DNA of 64,000 nt from Ascochyta rabiei (Eukaryota; Ascomycota; Dothideomycetes; Pleosporales; Didymellaceae), in NCBI RefSeq assembly GCF_004011695.2, contig NC_082424.1:806001-870000 (forward strand), in the 5' to 3' direction. The notes below the pieces were generated by a model, which was given only the letters and a program-made list of their open reading frames with translations, searched no databases and had not been told where the DNA came from. The position numbers and the translations under genes were made by a program. The stretch's first letter is position 1. Each line of letters begins with the position of its first letter. This document shows positions 45,305 through 55,964 of the stretch, piece by piece.

Positions 45305-45749
45305 GCACGGGTTCGCACCAGTCGCATGGACCCGTGCTCGCTCACTACACTCGTCGATATTCGCACATGGGCTCTGGAGCTGTGCTAATGTCGGATCGTA
45401 GTGTAGAGCAGAAAAGTAGCATCGGATGATGATTTAGTAATTACAGATTAATTGTGGTATATCAAACGTATGTGCCGCGCCGCCTTGCTTCGGTGCCGTC
45501 CATTCTAATACCTCGTGTCGACCATGCAAGCTTCTGAACCTCGATGCAGGGCTTCTAGTAAAGACCTTCCCACCGTATCCTAGTTCACAGCACACCCGGG
45601 AGCTTGGTGTCATTCGGATCTTTTGATTTAGCTCAGAAAGAACAGGTCTCTATAGCAAGACTTCAGGTGCACCGGGACATGCTTGGTTCTTGAGTGGAAG
45701 AGAGTATGTCGGTGTGTCGCTCATGGACATCGTTGTAAGCTCACTTGAT
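45305..45749. other. Intergenic between convergent genes
   Basis: Converging 3' ends of the transporter (plus) and the cutinase-family gene (minus). It presumably holds both terminators; no further element is seen. Confidence 0.5.
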
Positions 45750-46829
45750 CTACAGAAGAACGACTGAGAACAAGGTCGTGCCAAAAATGATCATGATAGA
45801 AGCAACGTAGTCGCCCGCCGAGTGGATGTTGCCCGCACCTGTGCTGCCATTATTGCTAGCGCTGCTTGTCTGCGATGCTCTAGCCGTCGAGCTTCCCGTT
45901 GCCAAAGTTCCGGTACTGACGGGCGTCTCCGCTCCAACCGTGGCCTCAGCAGGTGTAAGGCCCTTGGAAGCAGTTGACTGACTGGAGACATTCACCGCCT
46001 TACCCTTGGCTTTGCCAACAACCCATTTCGATACCTCTTCGTTGTGCTCTAAGAAGTAGTCGAGATGGGCCGTGACATTGGCGGGTTCGCTGCCTACGGC
46101 GCAAATAGGGTCGCCGTAATGGCAGTAGTCGAGGAAGACGTTGGAGTATCTCTGGAGAGCCTCGAGGTGCTCAGGTGCGCGAGCATGCGTGCCATCATAG
46201 TTTACGCCTTCGCCAACGGTAAAGTTCTGGTTCTTACTGCGAACAACAGCGCCGAATGTTACTGCTGCAACCACTGCATCGGGTCAGCATCACGCCCTGT
46301 GTGCGATGGAAGATGGTGACGTACCGTTTGCGCCAGGTGAGGTTGAGCGGTTCAGAGCCGGGTTGGTGTCCTGAGTGCACTCGAACACTTGACCTCCACC
46401 TCCTCCCAGAATGTCCTGCGTGACAGAAGCGCCCTGAGAATAACCCAAAAGGATCAACTTGCTGTCGGAGCATTTTTCCGCGTACGCTTTGACCTGCGCC
46501 TGGCCATTCGCAGCGCCCTTTCCTGCCGACTTGCACCACTCGTCTACACCCCAAGCCGTACTCTTGGCAGGGTACTCGATACTTTCAAAACTGCAGTCAT
46601 CGTTCCCAATCCCTTTGCAGATCTCGCTGGTAATGTTTCCAAGACGTCCAGGATATGGCTCGTCGGAGCCCCGAGCAACGAAAACATGGTATGGTGTGCA
46701 ATCGTCATACTGGTAGGCAAGGATCTCGGTCGTGTTACAATAGACGTTCGGATAGGGTGCGTCGCAACGGTCCTGAGCGAAGACCATCGCTCCAAACAGG
46801 CCCAAGGAAGAAAACGCGAGACTGAACAT
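45750..46829 (-). CDS. Cutinase-family (CE5) esterase, predicted GPI-anchored
   Basis: Exons 46325-46829 and 45750-46273 (51-base intron, GTACGT donor) give 342 residues. A signal peptide ends near residue 18 (MVFAQ). The catalytic triad of the cutinase/acetylxylan esterase family is readable: S131 in GYSQG, D223 in CHYGDPIC and H238 in TAHLDYF. Paired Cys around these blocks fit the family disulfides. After the catalytic domain comes a Ser/Thr/Ala-rich spacer and a hydrophobic C-terminal end (SIMIIFGTTLFSVVLL) after small residues, which is a GPI-anchor signal pattern. The enzyme would hydrolyse ester bonds in cutin or acetylated xylan at the cell surface; which of the two is not decided by sequence alone. 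Confidence 0.88.
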
Positions 46830-47946
46830 GCTCTGAGATAACGAATGTACAAGCAGGCGAAAGAAGGTACGGGGTTTGGCTGGACCTCAAACGATAGACA
46901 CCTCTGGAGAAAACGATCCGGGAAAAGAGGGACAGAACGAAAGGAATAAAACGCGGCCTGCGAAAGAGAAAGTGCCTATGGTGAAGTGCAGTGACCTTGT
47001 TTTACCTTTATCGCGATTCACACAGCATGGTCTTTTCGCGTGCACATCCTGGTCATGCTAACGCGATGCAGTAAAATCGTCACTACTAGGGATGCCGACT
47101 ACCGCAGCCAAGATGGACTCTCATGGCTGTGGAGCCACAGTCGAAGTCCAGGCACCAACGGATCATGGGGATATAGGCACAATCGGCACGCCACCTTGAT
47201 TCTGACGCGGCTGTCGTGTGAAGATAGGGGCTTGCCCCTTCGAACGCTTTAGCGCCCGTGTGTTGTCAGAGTGTCTTGGATGAATGAGCACTGGACGGCT
47301 GAAACGACTGGAAAGGGTATGCACCATATTGACAGGTAGGTTTCAGAGCAATGCCCGGTCGTGCCCCGTTGCGAATTCACAGATTGACAGCGGGTGCGAA
47401 CCGAACCGAACACGAACACGAACACGAAGATCTAACTACGCAACGGCGTTCTAGGCACAGCATAAATCGCCGCATCCTGCCTGCCTCACAACAAAGCCTT
47501 GCGCACACAGAAAAACCGCTCTTCAGATGCGCATTGGGTCGGAAGCTGTATCGACTTTGGTGCAACAAGGTTCGGTTCTCGCGTTGCGCCTAGAATACCA
47601 GCAGCGTTGCGCCCTAGACACCAGCACCCGTCCACAAGTAAGATACTTCTCACTACTTGCTTTGCCGTGTCAAGAGCTCAGCGTTTCATACTCATGTGCT
47701 CAAGGACGAAAAGATCTCTTTTCGGGCAGCTGTGATCAGGTGTCGAGAACGTCGACAAGGAAAGTAATGGCTAAAGCTTTGGCAGTCCTGATCGTCTGGA
47801 GTTCGAGAGGGACTGCCTATCGAAGTCGTCGTCGTGAAGTCGGCCACAGTCTTTTGCAGACAGTCTAAAGGAAAACAGGTTTCCACATGGAGCAAAAGCT
47901 GTTGCATGGCGGTAAGAGGCTTGACTCGTTTACATCGCGAAAATCG
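46830..47946. other. Intergenic
   Basis: No gene is supported. The left part is the promoter of the cutinase-family gene and the right end is the 3' flank of the MFS exporter, both on the minus strand. A short CGAACA repeat lies at about 47402-47426. Confidence 0.45.
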
Positions 47947-49756
47947 TTACGCTTTACATTTGGAAGCGTTCTCAGCCCAGTCAGGAACATGATTGCCTGA
48001 TATTACACTCTCATTGAAGTTGCTCATGCTTGTTCCGCCGTGTTGTTCGAGGCCAGCGCTGCTCGGTTGTGCAGCTTTAGATCTCTTTGCCTGGTCTGCT
48101 TCGTCGGGGTGTTGTAGGCCGTGATCTTTGATGAGCAAGCAACCAAGAAGACACAGACCTATAAAGGGAACATGCAAGATGCAGACTGCTCTGCTGGCTC
48201 GAGCATATGCTTCCAGGATGTCAAGTACCTGGGCAGGTGAGACATCAAGTGCATCCAGATCAGGAGTACTGTATGGAGACAGAGCAAGAGATGCGAATTC
48301 CGGAGGCATCTCCTTTTTGAGCGTATTCTGTAGGACAGCAGCCGAGACAGCAAGGCCAATAGCACCACCAAGGCTGCGTAAGAAGTTCCGGTTTGAGATG
48401 ACCACAGCCCTTTGAGATTTGGTACAATGCGCTTGTAGAGCAACCAGGATAGGCTGGAGAAGGAGCCCGATCCCGAAACCTTGGACCAGTAGAACCAGGA
48501 CCATAGCATAGGTCGGAGTGTCGAGGTCAAAGATGCAAGTCAGACCGACGCCAAGAGTCCAAAGTATAAAACCCAACCAGATAATCTCTCCATAACGTTC
48601 TTTTCGGGAGGTATACTGGCCTGCAAGGACGGAGGAAATCATCTGTGCGCAAGTGATTGGCAGTACGAGAGCCGCTGATGTCGTGGGAGAACAGCGCCGT
48701 GCATTCTGAAAGAAAAGAGGCAGATAGTACAGTTGCGAGTAGTATACGACGCCGAGTAGGATGTTCTGAATCAGCATGATGCAGACCGGTATGGATCTGA
48801 AGAGGGAGACTACTTGTTTTAGCGCTTGATAAGGGGCGTGTGTGGAACTTTTGTTCGACTCACATGGCATCATGGGTAAAACAGCGACGCGGTACTCTAT
48901 GGCAAGAAACGCCAACATGCAGCAACCCCCTATAGACAGCATTAAAATGACCATAGGTGACTCCCATTTAAAATATGTCCCGCCCCCGGAAACCGGAATC
49001 AATAAGAGTATGATGGCAGCAGATCCGGTAATGATTCCCAGGTAATCGATCTGTTTGGTAACGGCTGTGAAATGTACTGGGGGAGAATCCTTTGGCGTAG
49101 GTAGAATGAAGAAGCATAGTACACCGCACAAGGCAGCGAGTGGGCTGATAAGCCAAAAAATACCTCTCCAGGAAGATTGCTGTACGAAAGCAGCGGCGAT
49201 GAAGGGACCAGCCATATTTCCTGCTCCCACGCAAGAACCCAGAATGCCCTGGTACTTGCCTCGCTCTTTCAGAGTAATAACATCAGACACAATGATCATT
49301 GACAGCGAAGTTATGCCACCATTGGCGACCCCAGCAAAACCACGGAATACATAAAGCATGGCAGCATTCTGAGCTAATCCACAGAGCATCTCGCTGACCG
49401 TCAACAGCGCCAATGCTGAGAGGAAGACAGCCTTTCTGCCTACAAAGCCTGATCAGCGCCCGTTTGCTCATGGTATGGGGTCATTGGTACTCACCAAACA
49501 AGTCTGATAAGCGTCCATATTGCACTTGGAAGATAGTGTTCGCAATTAGAGCACTTGTTCCTGCCCAGCTAATCGTAGCTTCAGCATGGAGCTCTTGCCC
49601 GATCGTCGGCAGCGCCACTCCTATCGCGTTCTGGTCTACATAGGAGATGAATAGGGAAACTGCTAGGGCGCCGAAGACAATCAACATCTGTCTCTTGGGC
49701 AAGAGGTTGGTTTGATCGAAGACAGCTGCCTCTGCGGCAACCTGGCGATTCTTCAT
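47947..49756 (-). CDS. MFS multidrug/secondary-metabolite exporter (DHA2-like)
   Basis: Exons 49495-49756 and 47947-49439 (55-base GTGAGT intron) give 584 residues. The conserved MFS loop motif A, GRLSDLFGRK, is rebuilt exactly across the splice, which supports the model. A first-helix Asp-containing segment (ISYVDQNAIGVALPTIG) and about 14 predicted helices fit drug:H+ antiporters of the DHA2 type, with a motif-C-like stretch GILGSCVGAGNMAGPFIAA. The C terminus is hydrophilic and cytosolic. It would export toxic compounds or metabolites through the plasma membrane. No biosynthetic gene lies next to it, so a role in a cluster is not supported. The ATG at 49756 was chosen over an in-frame GTG nine bases upstream. 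Confidence 0.88.
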
Positions 49757-50800
49757 GGTGTACACGTGGTGGTGGTAAAGAGATGCTGAAAAAGACTGAG
49801 AGCCGGCAAGGTTTCATAATCGGTACCGTGGTTCTTTAAACAAGTTCTTTCAAAGGGTAGATTCCTGTCGACCATGGTCGATGAATGCACAGTCCTTAGC
49901 CCCGCAATTGGACCATCAACGCGCTCAGTTGTCAAACCCAAGTCGGCACAGCTTCAGGACATTTCGAAAGCTGATCGAGATATAGAATTTTTAATGCTCA
50001 TCACCGTGTGCGCAGGGCCAGAGTTGTGAAGATTCTATCACTCAAGGTGGGGGGTGAAACGCAAACAGCAAACCAACGACTCAATGAATTCATGCTAGTT
50101 CCCTGTCTTTCGTGGATGAACTTCCCAATCTTATCTATACTACTCAAAAAGCTTGATCAAGTTGGGACAAAACTTCTCTTAGCAACCTATTGACAAAATT
50201 GCAAGTGTGTTTGGAGCCGTCGCGCAGCACGCTACGCAACTGCCTTGGCTTTAGATATTGCTCAATTGTTCCACGGTAGGAACATGACCCTGCCTTGGGT
50301 CAAACAGAGACACATTCAGTTTCCCAGATCGGCGAGCTATTCTTTATCCTTTCTTGAGAACCGACAACTGAATCACTGAAGTGTTTAGCCTCTATGTGTC
50401 GTCACTAAGCAACGGAAAAAACCAAGGCCAGTACAGATGTTTCGAAGGCGACAACTCACGTGCAATTGTTGCGTGGGTGGCCTTCACGATGTATGGAATC
50501 GGGTACCGAACCTACCACGAACTGAGTATAATTCGGCCGATATGGATCTTGCCATGTCATCTCTCGTCTCTGAACCAACGATGACCCACGAGGGCTTTCC
50601 TGACCACAGCGACACTGAAAGTTACACAAGCGATAATGATGTAGTCCATGCCTTGTATCATTTTGTAGACAGCAGATACGACAGACCCTAGCTTGGGGTT
50701 GCGGAGCACAATTGACAACTCATGATCGGAACATATTTGGGAATGTGGAAAAAAATGGCATTGGGGTATCATGAACATCACATCTACACTAATCGATCGT
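49757..50800. other. Intergenic
   Basis: Promoter of the MFS gene on the left and the 3' flank of the ferric reductase gene on the right. Short frames only, no recognisable element. Confidence 0.45.
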
Positions 50801-53014
50801 CTACCACTCCAACCGGTCGTCACAAGTTAATCTTACGTCCCACCTTTCCTCGCCCTTCCACACTTCACCACCCTTGTTTACGCCCGCGATGATAGTGCGT
50901 AGATCGCTGATCATACCACCCGGTCCTGAGGCGAACACGTCCGTCCTGCCGCGCACTGTCGAGGCAACAAAGTCCTCCACCATAAGTCTGAGATCAGGAC
51001 GTGCCTGGATGTGATCGAGGTTCAACTCCGACTTGCTCACACCATGAACAGACAATGCTGATGATACGGACGCGGATGACGACCCCGAAGAGTTTGAAAT
51101 TGTCTGTATCTCCTTACTCTGACAGCAGCTCTTGGCCTGGACCTCGTTTTCAATGTCCTTGGGCGCACAACAGCTACCGATCTCCTTGGGTGCACAGCAG
51201 CTACTGTTCATTGTAGGCGCGCAATCCGTTGCCGTAACCTTCTCAGCCGTCGTCGGCACGTTGGGTTCGTGGTAGTGATCTTCGGCCGCGCGGGTAACAT
51301 GGATATGGATCCCCGTGCGCAGATTCCGGCACTTGCGCTTCAAAATTGCAAGTTCAGGTGCAACCCACTCAATATCTGAACGATGACGGATCACCCATAC
51401 GAGAGAAAGCTTGCGTTCACGGTTCTGAGGGCGCGACGCCATGTCGAGGAGCACGGGGAGTACGTAAGTGATGCCAGTCCCACCAGCAATGCAGAGGATA
51501 TTCGAGTCGGAAGCGAGGTCGCGGGTTGTCTGCTCGCCGTAGGGCCCTGTGAGGACGACGGAGAGACGGGCATTGCCCATGAGACCTTCGTGGGCTTCTT
51601 GAGGGTCGGCGGAGCGAACTGCGCGTTTAGCAGAGAGTTGGGCAATCTTGCGGGTTTCACCCTTTTTCGCGCGGAAAATGTAGGAGTGGCGTTGGGTGTC
51701 GGCACCAAAGACCGGAAGGCTGAGGGGCGTGAAGGGGTGGGATTGCCAGATGCTGCTCTCGGGAAACATGAGGTAGAAGTGCTGGCCGACAGACCAAGCA
51801 TCCTGGGGGTGATCAAAATCCAGGCGGACAACATCGCCATGGGTTTCGTCTTTGAAGAAGGTAATGTCTGCAGGCGCGGGGCGGAAACCCATGTGTCCGG
51901 AGGGCAAGAAATTGTAATGCAGCAGAGCAGTCCTGCCAAGACGAATAGCACGATCGATGATCCATACAATCAGGCCCGGAATGAGAAACACCTTGAGTTG
52001 CTCCCAGTGGCCCCAGCATGCGCCAATGTACACCATGGCAAGAACATAGTGCAGCTTGCGGAAAGCCTCGTAACCGGTCATGCGGATGCCCCAAGGGGTA
52101 GATAGAATGACGAGCAGGCAAAGGAGGATCATAGCGACCAGACCCCATATCATGTAGAGCTGGCGAATCCAGGTCAGGCCAGTAGAGGGTTGAGGGTTGT
52201 ACAGCTTGATCTCGATGATGCACCAACCAATGGTGTGCAGCGAGGATTGGGCGAATATGAGATATCCCAGCCAACGGTGGAGGAAGTTGAAGCTCTGGTA
52301 GGGGAGTCCAGTAACCAGTGACAAGATGGACTCGCGGCTGGAGAGCATGATGGAGAGTGGGGTCAGGGCATAGGCAATGACGCCCACACGATCAGCCCAT
52401 GGTCCCAGACTGGTTCGGGTGTTGTGAAGATTGGGCTGTTTCTTGACAGGCGTGACCCAGGTGCCGTAGACGATGCCAACAAACGACCAGATGGTGAGAT
52501 AGCCGACCAAGACAACGAGGGTCAATACCTGGGTTCGTGTCACGCGACCAAAGATGAAGCGGTTTGCATCTGGGAGCAGGTAGGAACGGGCGTATGATGG
52601 AGCAGCGGTCGCGAATCTTTGTACCGCATTCCTTCTTTTGTTGACGCCTTCGCCTGCGAGGTCTGCGGGCAGCACGACGCCTGAAGGGTGCGCGCGCAAG
52701 AAATGTCGCCCAATCGCCCAGACGACAAGGATGCCGCCGATGGTGGCCCAGATGATGCCTGTGTAGTACATGCCAATGTCGTGCGCTGCGTATACAACAT
52801 CGAGGTACGTGCAACTCCCGGCGTCGTTGACGCACGGTACGACGCGGTCGGCATATCCCCAGTGCGGCTCTACCGTTGAGGCGGCGCTGATGTTCTGAAT
52901 GTGCTGACGGGCCGCCAGCATGTTCAAGGTGGTGGCCATGGCTGAGGTGATGAGCGAAGACGGGTTGCGGGTGCCACTGTCCCAGGACGCATCGTCCATG
53001 GGTCTGTCGACCAT
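50801..53014 (-). CDS. Ferric/cupric reductase (NOX/FRE family)
   Basis: A single exon from ATG 53014 gives 737 residues. Two bis-heme His pairs with 13-residue spacing are present: H246/H260 (HRWLGY...SSLH) and H322/H336 (LHYVLAM...GHW), within a core of transmembrane helices. The FAD-binding HPFTP motif is at 426-430, followed by the NAD(P)H sites GPYG and GGTGITYV (about 508-515) and a C-terminal ASGPGGM. It would pass electrons from cytosolic NADPH through FAD and two hemes to external Fe(III) or Cu(II). A Ser-rich insertion before the last block carries three Cys-Cys motifs (two CCAPK, one CCQSK). The same frame extends upstream to 53395 but looks like promoter DNA, so I start at MVDRPMDD; MDDAS (52999) is an alternative. 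Confidence 0.92.
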   Translation of the reverse strand: MVDRPMDDASWDSGTRNPSSLITSAMATTLNMLAARQHIQNISAASTVEPHWGYADRVVPCVNDAGSCTYLDVVYAAHDIGMYYTGIIWATIGGILVVWAIGRHFLRAHPSGVVLPADLAGEGVNKRRNAVQRFATAAPSYARSYLLPDANRFIFGRVTRTQVLTLVVLVGYLTIWSFVGIVYGTWVTPVKKQPNLHNTRTSLGPWADRVGVIAYALTPLSIMLSSRESILSLVTGLPYQSFNFLHRWLGYLIFAQSSLHTIGWCIIEIKLYNPQPSTGLTWIRQLYMIWGLVAMILLCLLVILSTPWGIRMTGYEAFRKLHYVLAMVYIGACWGHWEQLKVFLIPGLIVWIIDRAIRLGRTALLHYNFLPSGHMGFRPAPADITFFKDETHGDVVRLDFDHPQDAWSVGQHFYLMFPESSIWQSHPFTPLSLPVFGADTQRHSYIFRAKKGETRKIAQLSAKRAVRSADPQEAHEGLMGNARLSVVLTGPYGEQTTRDLASDSNILCIAGGTGITYVLPVLLDMASRPQNRERKLSLVWVIRHRSDIEWVAPELAILKRKCRNLRTGIHIHVTRAAEDHYHEPNVPTTAEKVTATDCAPTMNSSCCAPKEIGSCCAPKDIENEVQAKSCCQSKEIQTISNSSGSSSASVSSALSVHGVSKSELNLDHIQARPDLRLMVEDFVASTVRGRTDVFASGPGGMISDLRTIIAGVNKGGEVWKGEERWDVRLTCDDRLEW

Positions 53015-53164
53015 GCATACTATATAATTGCCGGACGTCGAATCATGGCCGGCCCGCTTCGAAGAGGAGGACTGACAAAGTGCGCGGACGCCAAGGCTCT
53101 GGCCGCTCCGCTTGGTGGTGAGGGTGGACCCTAGGCGGACGCGAGAGGCAAGGCGCGAGTGTGT

Positions 53165-53170
53165 TTGAGC
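53165..53170 (-). promoter_or_regulatory. Copper-response-like core TGCTCA, site 1
   Basis: Read on minus as CTTGCTCA, one mismatch from the TTTGCTCA element bound by Mac1-type copper-sensing activators. Candidate only. Confidence 0.4.
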
Positions 53171-53270
53171 AAGTTCCCCCACAATTACGGAGTTTTGCCG
53201 GGAGCAGACGAGGCCACGGGCGTTGGACCATGTTGGCGTGAGGCAGCTGGATCGCCAGGCGTTTTGCGCT

Positions 53271-53276
53271 TGAGCA
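53271..53276 (-). promoter_or_regulatory. Copper-response-like core TGCTCA, site 2
   Basis: Read on minus as CGTGCTCA, sharing the GCTCA core with site 1, 106 bases away and in the same orientation. Candidate only. Confidence 0.4.
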
Positions 53277-53446
53277 CGTTTCCGAGTGTTGATATAGCGG
53301 TGTGTCCATGTGTCTTTATAGTCGTTGAACCTGAAGTGTCTTTGCAGGTGTTGAACTTGAAGTGCGTGCGACCCTTGAGCCCCACCTCTCTTCAACAGGC
53401 GTCACACAACACGCCACAATCAACACAACCACACAACCACTTCATC

Positions 53447-54145
53447 ATGTCCCACTCTCACAGCTCGACCGCCATGGTCATGGGCGCAGGCGAATGCCAG
53501 ATGGAAGTAGGTCGAGTCCCAGCATCTTCATCTTCATCTTCATCTTCATCTTCATCTTCATCTTCATCTCCACCTCCATCTACATCTCCTCAACACGTGA
53601 CTGACAGTTCGCTGCAGATGCTCTGGAATTGGCGCATAGTCGACGCCTGCTTCCTGTCCGGCTCCTGGCACATCAAGAACAACGCCATGTTCGCCGCGTC
53701 CTGCGTCGGTGCCGCCATGCTCGTCGTTGCCCTCGAGTTCCTGCGTCGCGTCAGCACCGAGTGGGACGCCTATCTCTTGCGCACCTTCCAGCGCCAATTG
53801 CGCATCCAGCAAGCAGCCCTCGCCGAGACGCCGCTCTCCAGCTGCTGCGATGGTCCTTCTTCCACGCTAGGCACCCAGTACGCTACCTTTCGCGCCACCT
53901 CGCTGCAACAACTAGCCCGCGCTATCATCCACGGAGTCACCTTGGGTGTTGCCTATCTGCTCATGCTAATCGTCATGTCTTTCAATGGCTGGATCTTCAT
54001 CTCCATCATTCTTGGCGCTGTCCTGGGCAAATTCCTGTGCGACTGGATGGTGGTCAGGATTCCCTTTGAGGCTGTTTTCAGGGACGAAAAAGACGTGAGA
54101 CGATCGTCTGTTGGGCCTGTTGGGCCGACTGGTTGCTGTTCCTAG
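53447..54145 (+). CDS. Ctr-family high-affinity copper transporter
   Basis: Exons 53447-53506 and 53618-54145 (111-base intron) give 195 residues. The N terminus is short with His and Met residues (MSHSHSS, M10, M12). Residues after the splice (MLWNWRIVDACFLSGSWHI) match the conserved entry to the first helix of fungal Ctr proteins. The second helix holds the selectivity motif MLIVM (M136 and M140), and the third helix holds the GAVLG packing motif (G153 and G157). Three helices in total fit the trimeric Cu(I) pore of the family. The C terminus ends GCCS, a possible metal-binding Cys pair. It is paired head to head with the metal reductase, which would supply Cu(I). The intron contains a TTCATC hexamer array. 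Confidence 0.93.
   Translation: MSHSHSSTAMVMGAGECQMEVGRVPASSSSSSSSSSSSSSSPPPSTSPQHVTDSSLQMLWNWRIVDACFLSGSWHIKNNAMFAASCVGAAMLVVALEFLRRVSTEWDAYLLRTFQRQLRIQQAALAETPLSSCCDGPSSTLGTQYATFRATSLQQLARAIIHGVTLGVAYLLMLIVMSFNGWIFISIILGAVLGKFLCDWMVVRIPFEAVFRDEKDVRRSSVGPVGPTGCCS
53520..53565 (+). repeat. (TTCATC)n hexamers in the intron of the copper transporter
   Basis: About seven hexamers inside the 53507-53617 intron, decaying into CTCCAC variants. The tract is stop-free, so intron retention would insert a long Ser run. Confidence 0.9.
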
Positions 54146-54973
54146 GTCGAGAACTTAGCAACAGGATGGTTACGATTTGCAGCTCACACATGATACCCAC
54201 TTTACGAATGAACAAGCTACTACATCTCAAGTGTACCAATGTGACCAAATTGCACGTGACCACCTCACCAATCAAGTATTTCGCAGTCAATGATTTGAAC
54301 GTTGAGCCCACCGGTCCAGCCACTGTTCATGACAATTAAGACATGTGCATCCCATCTTGCAACGGACTCGCCTCGCGGGCAGCCACTTTCTCTGCCTGAG
54401 GTATGCGTAACTCGCGCCCCAGACACTTGGGTCTTTCCTCGGCGTAGTCACGCAAATCCTGGCGGACAAGATCCACACCTTCGACCGATGATATGGCCAA
54501 AGTAACGTAGCGGCCGATGCAACAGAGAAATGCCTTGGGCTGATGAACTGGGGAACACTCGCGCAGATGACTGCAGCCATCTGCTGTACGTTGCGACCCG
54601 CTTGCGTTGACAATGAACCAGCTGAAGACCGCAGATAGCGCGCATGGTCACATACGGTACGAGTTCTAGAGCTGAGCGGCACGATTGTTGGAGTACCAAT
54701 AGATCGTTCCTCTGTATACATCTGTATGCGGCTTGTCCAGAACCTCTTCCTTGAAATGCTACGGAACCGGACGATTGGAGAGAAAAGAAGTACCGTGTCC
54801 GTGCGCGTAACGACTGGATTCGCGTAACAACCAAATCATCATAAGTACACATTTTTTAACGCGTTAACGTACTCCACGGGTGAGCGGATCAAACGGGTGA
54901 GCGGATCACTCTGCCAAGACCACACCAAACCTCCACCTTACCACGCAATGCCTTAACAACAACATTAACCTAC
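54146..54973. other. Intergenic, last ordinary-composition DNA before the repeat block
   Basis: No gene is supported; frames at 54287-54721 (minus) and 54448-54852 (minus) lack features. Composition becomes AT-rich after about 54980. Confidence 0.45.
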
Positions 54974-55110
54974 TGTCAGGACTTCTGCTAAGGTAAGATG
55001 GTAACCTACTAGTATTTGTTACAACCTACTAGCAGATTCTATCAACCTTAGTAGAACCTTCCTTTACTTGCCTTTACTTTTACTTATAGAGAGCACAGGC
55101 CTTACTAGTA
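54974..55110 (+). repeat. LTR-like repeat, copy B
   Basis: Same orientation and almost same sequence as 327-463, beginning TGTCAGGACTTCTGC. The alignment ends at 55110, where a G-rich array begins shortly after. It marks the border between genes and AT-rich DNA, and could be the truncated 5' LTR of a plus-oriented element. Confidence 0.6.
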
Positions 55111-55121
55111 CGGTGGCAAAA

Positions 55122-55235
55122 GGGTAGGGGTAGGGTAGGGTCTATATGGGGTAGGGGTAGAGGTAGGGTAGGGTCTACATAGAGTAGGGGTACAGGTAGG
55201 GTAGGGTCCATATAGGGTAGGGGTAGAGGTTAGGT
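55122..55235 (+). repeat. G-rich, telomere-like minisatellite
   Basis: About 3.5 degenerate copies of a 33-34-base unit made of GGGTAGGGG, AGGTAGGGTAGGG and a TCTATATG-type spacer. The GGGTAG core resembles TTAGGG with changed bases, and one GGTTAGG is present. Runs of three and four G could form quadruplexes. It stays G-rich while its surroundings are AT-rich. Confidence 0.85.
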
Positions 55236-55964
55236 ACATTACGTGACTATACATCTGTCCTGTTAAAGCCTTTTTTATTTAAATATTTTAGTTGTTAAGC
55301 TTTAAATCTTATTACAGATAATTATTATATATAGGTGTATTTATTTATTAGTAGCATATATTATATAAACATTCTATAAAACCCTAGTTCTCTCTTTTTC
55401 CTCTCTTATAATATATAATTATTTAGTAGAGGGCACTAATAAGCCTCTAGTAGTATTGCTTTGTAAGAGCTACATCCTTTGCCTAAATAGTAACTTACTT
55501 TGCATAGATAGTGTTTATATTTATATCTTTAAATATTAGTTTTATATTCTTTTATAAGAAACTAACATATACCTTTAATAACTAATAAGAAAAGACTTAG
55601 TAGACTCCTAAAGAGCCTCTAGAGCGCTAGCCTAGAACTAAAGATTATTCCTTAGTTAAAGAGCAACTTCCTAAACTTTGTATAAGAATAGCATCTTAGG
55701 TATTAATAATTTAGTTAACCTCTAGTATTAATAGATATTACGCAGCGTAACTACTACCTTAGTATTAGTTATTAAATATAATAATAGAATGTAATAATAT
55801 ACTGCTAGCCTTATAATAGTACCTACGCTTTAGTAGCAGAGCAGGCGCCTTATAGGCAGACTTAGCTACTAAGGGCTTTCTTACTAGCGTGCTGCTAGTT
55901 ACAGCTAATCCTTAGCTTAAAACAGCCTTATTCCTGCAACCTCTAGCTATATTAGCAATTAGGT
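55236..55964. other. AT-rich, RIP-like DNA without readable motif
   Basis: TA-rich throughout, with stop codons in all frames. I could not assign it to an element family. Confidence 0.5.

Larger units (their letters stand above)
53015..53446. promoter_or_regulatory. Shared divergent promoter of ferric reductase and copper transporter
   Basis: 432 bases between the two start codons. It contains TATATAA at about 53020-53026 next to the reductase start, and two TGAGCA/TGCTCA cores listed separately. Two GTTGAACYTGAAGTG repeats lie 26 bases apart at 53324-53338 and 53350-53364 on the transporter side. Confidence 0.65.

Noticed and set aside
53015..53395. 127-residue N-terminal extension of the ferric reductase frame
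   Set aside because: It would cover nearly all of the divergent promoter, has no signal or domain, and the family starts close to the first helix; ATG 53014 is more plausible.
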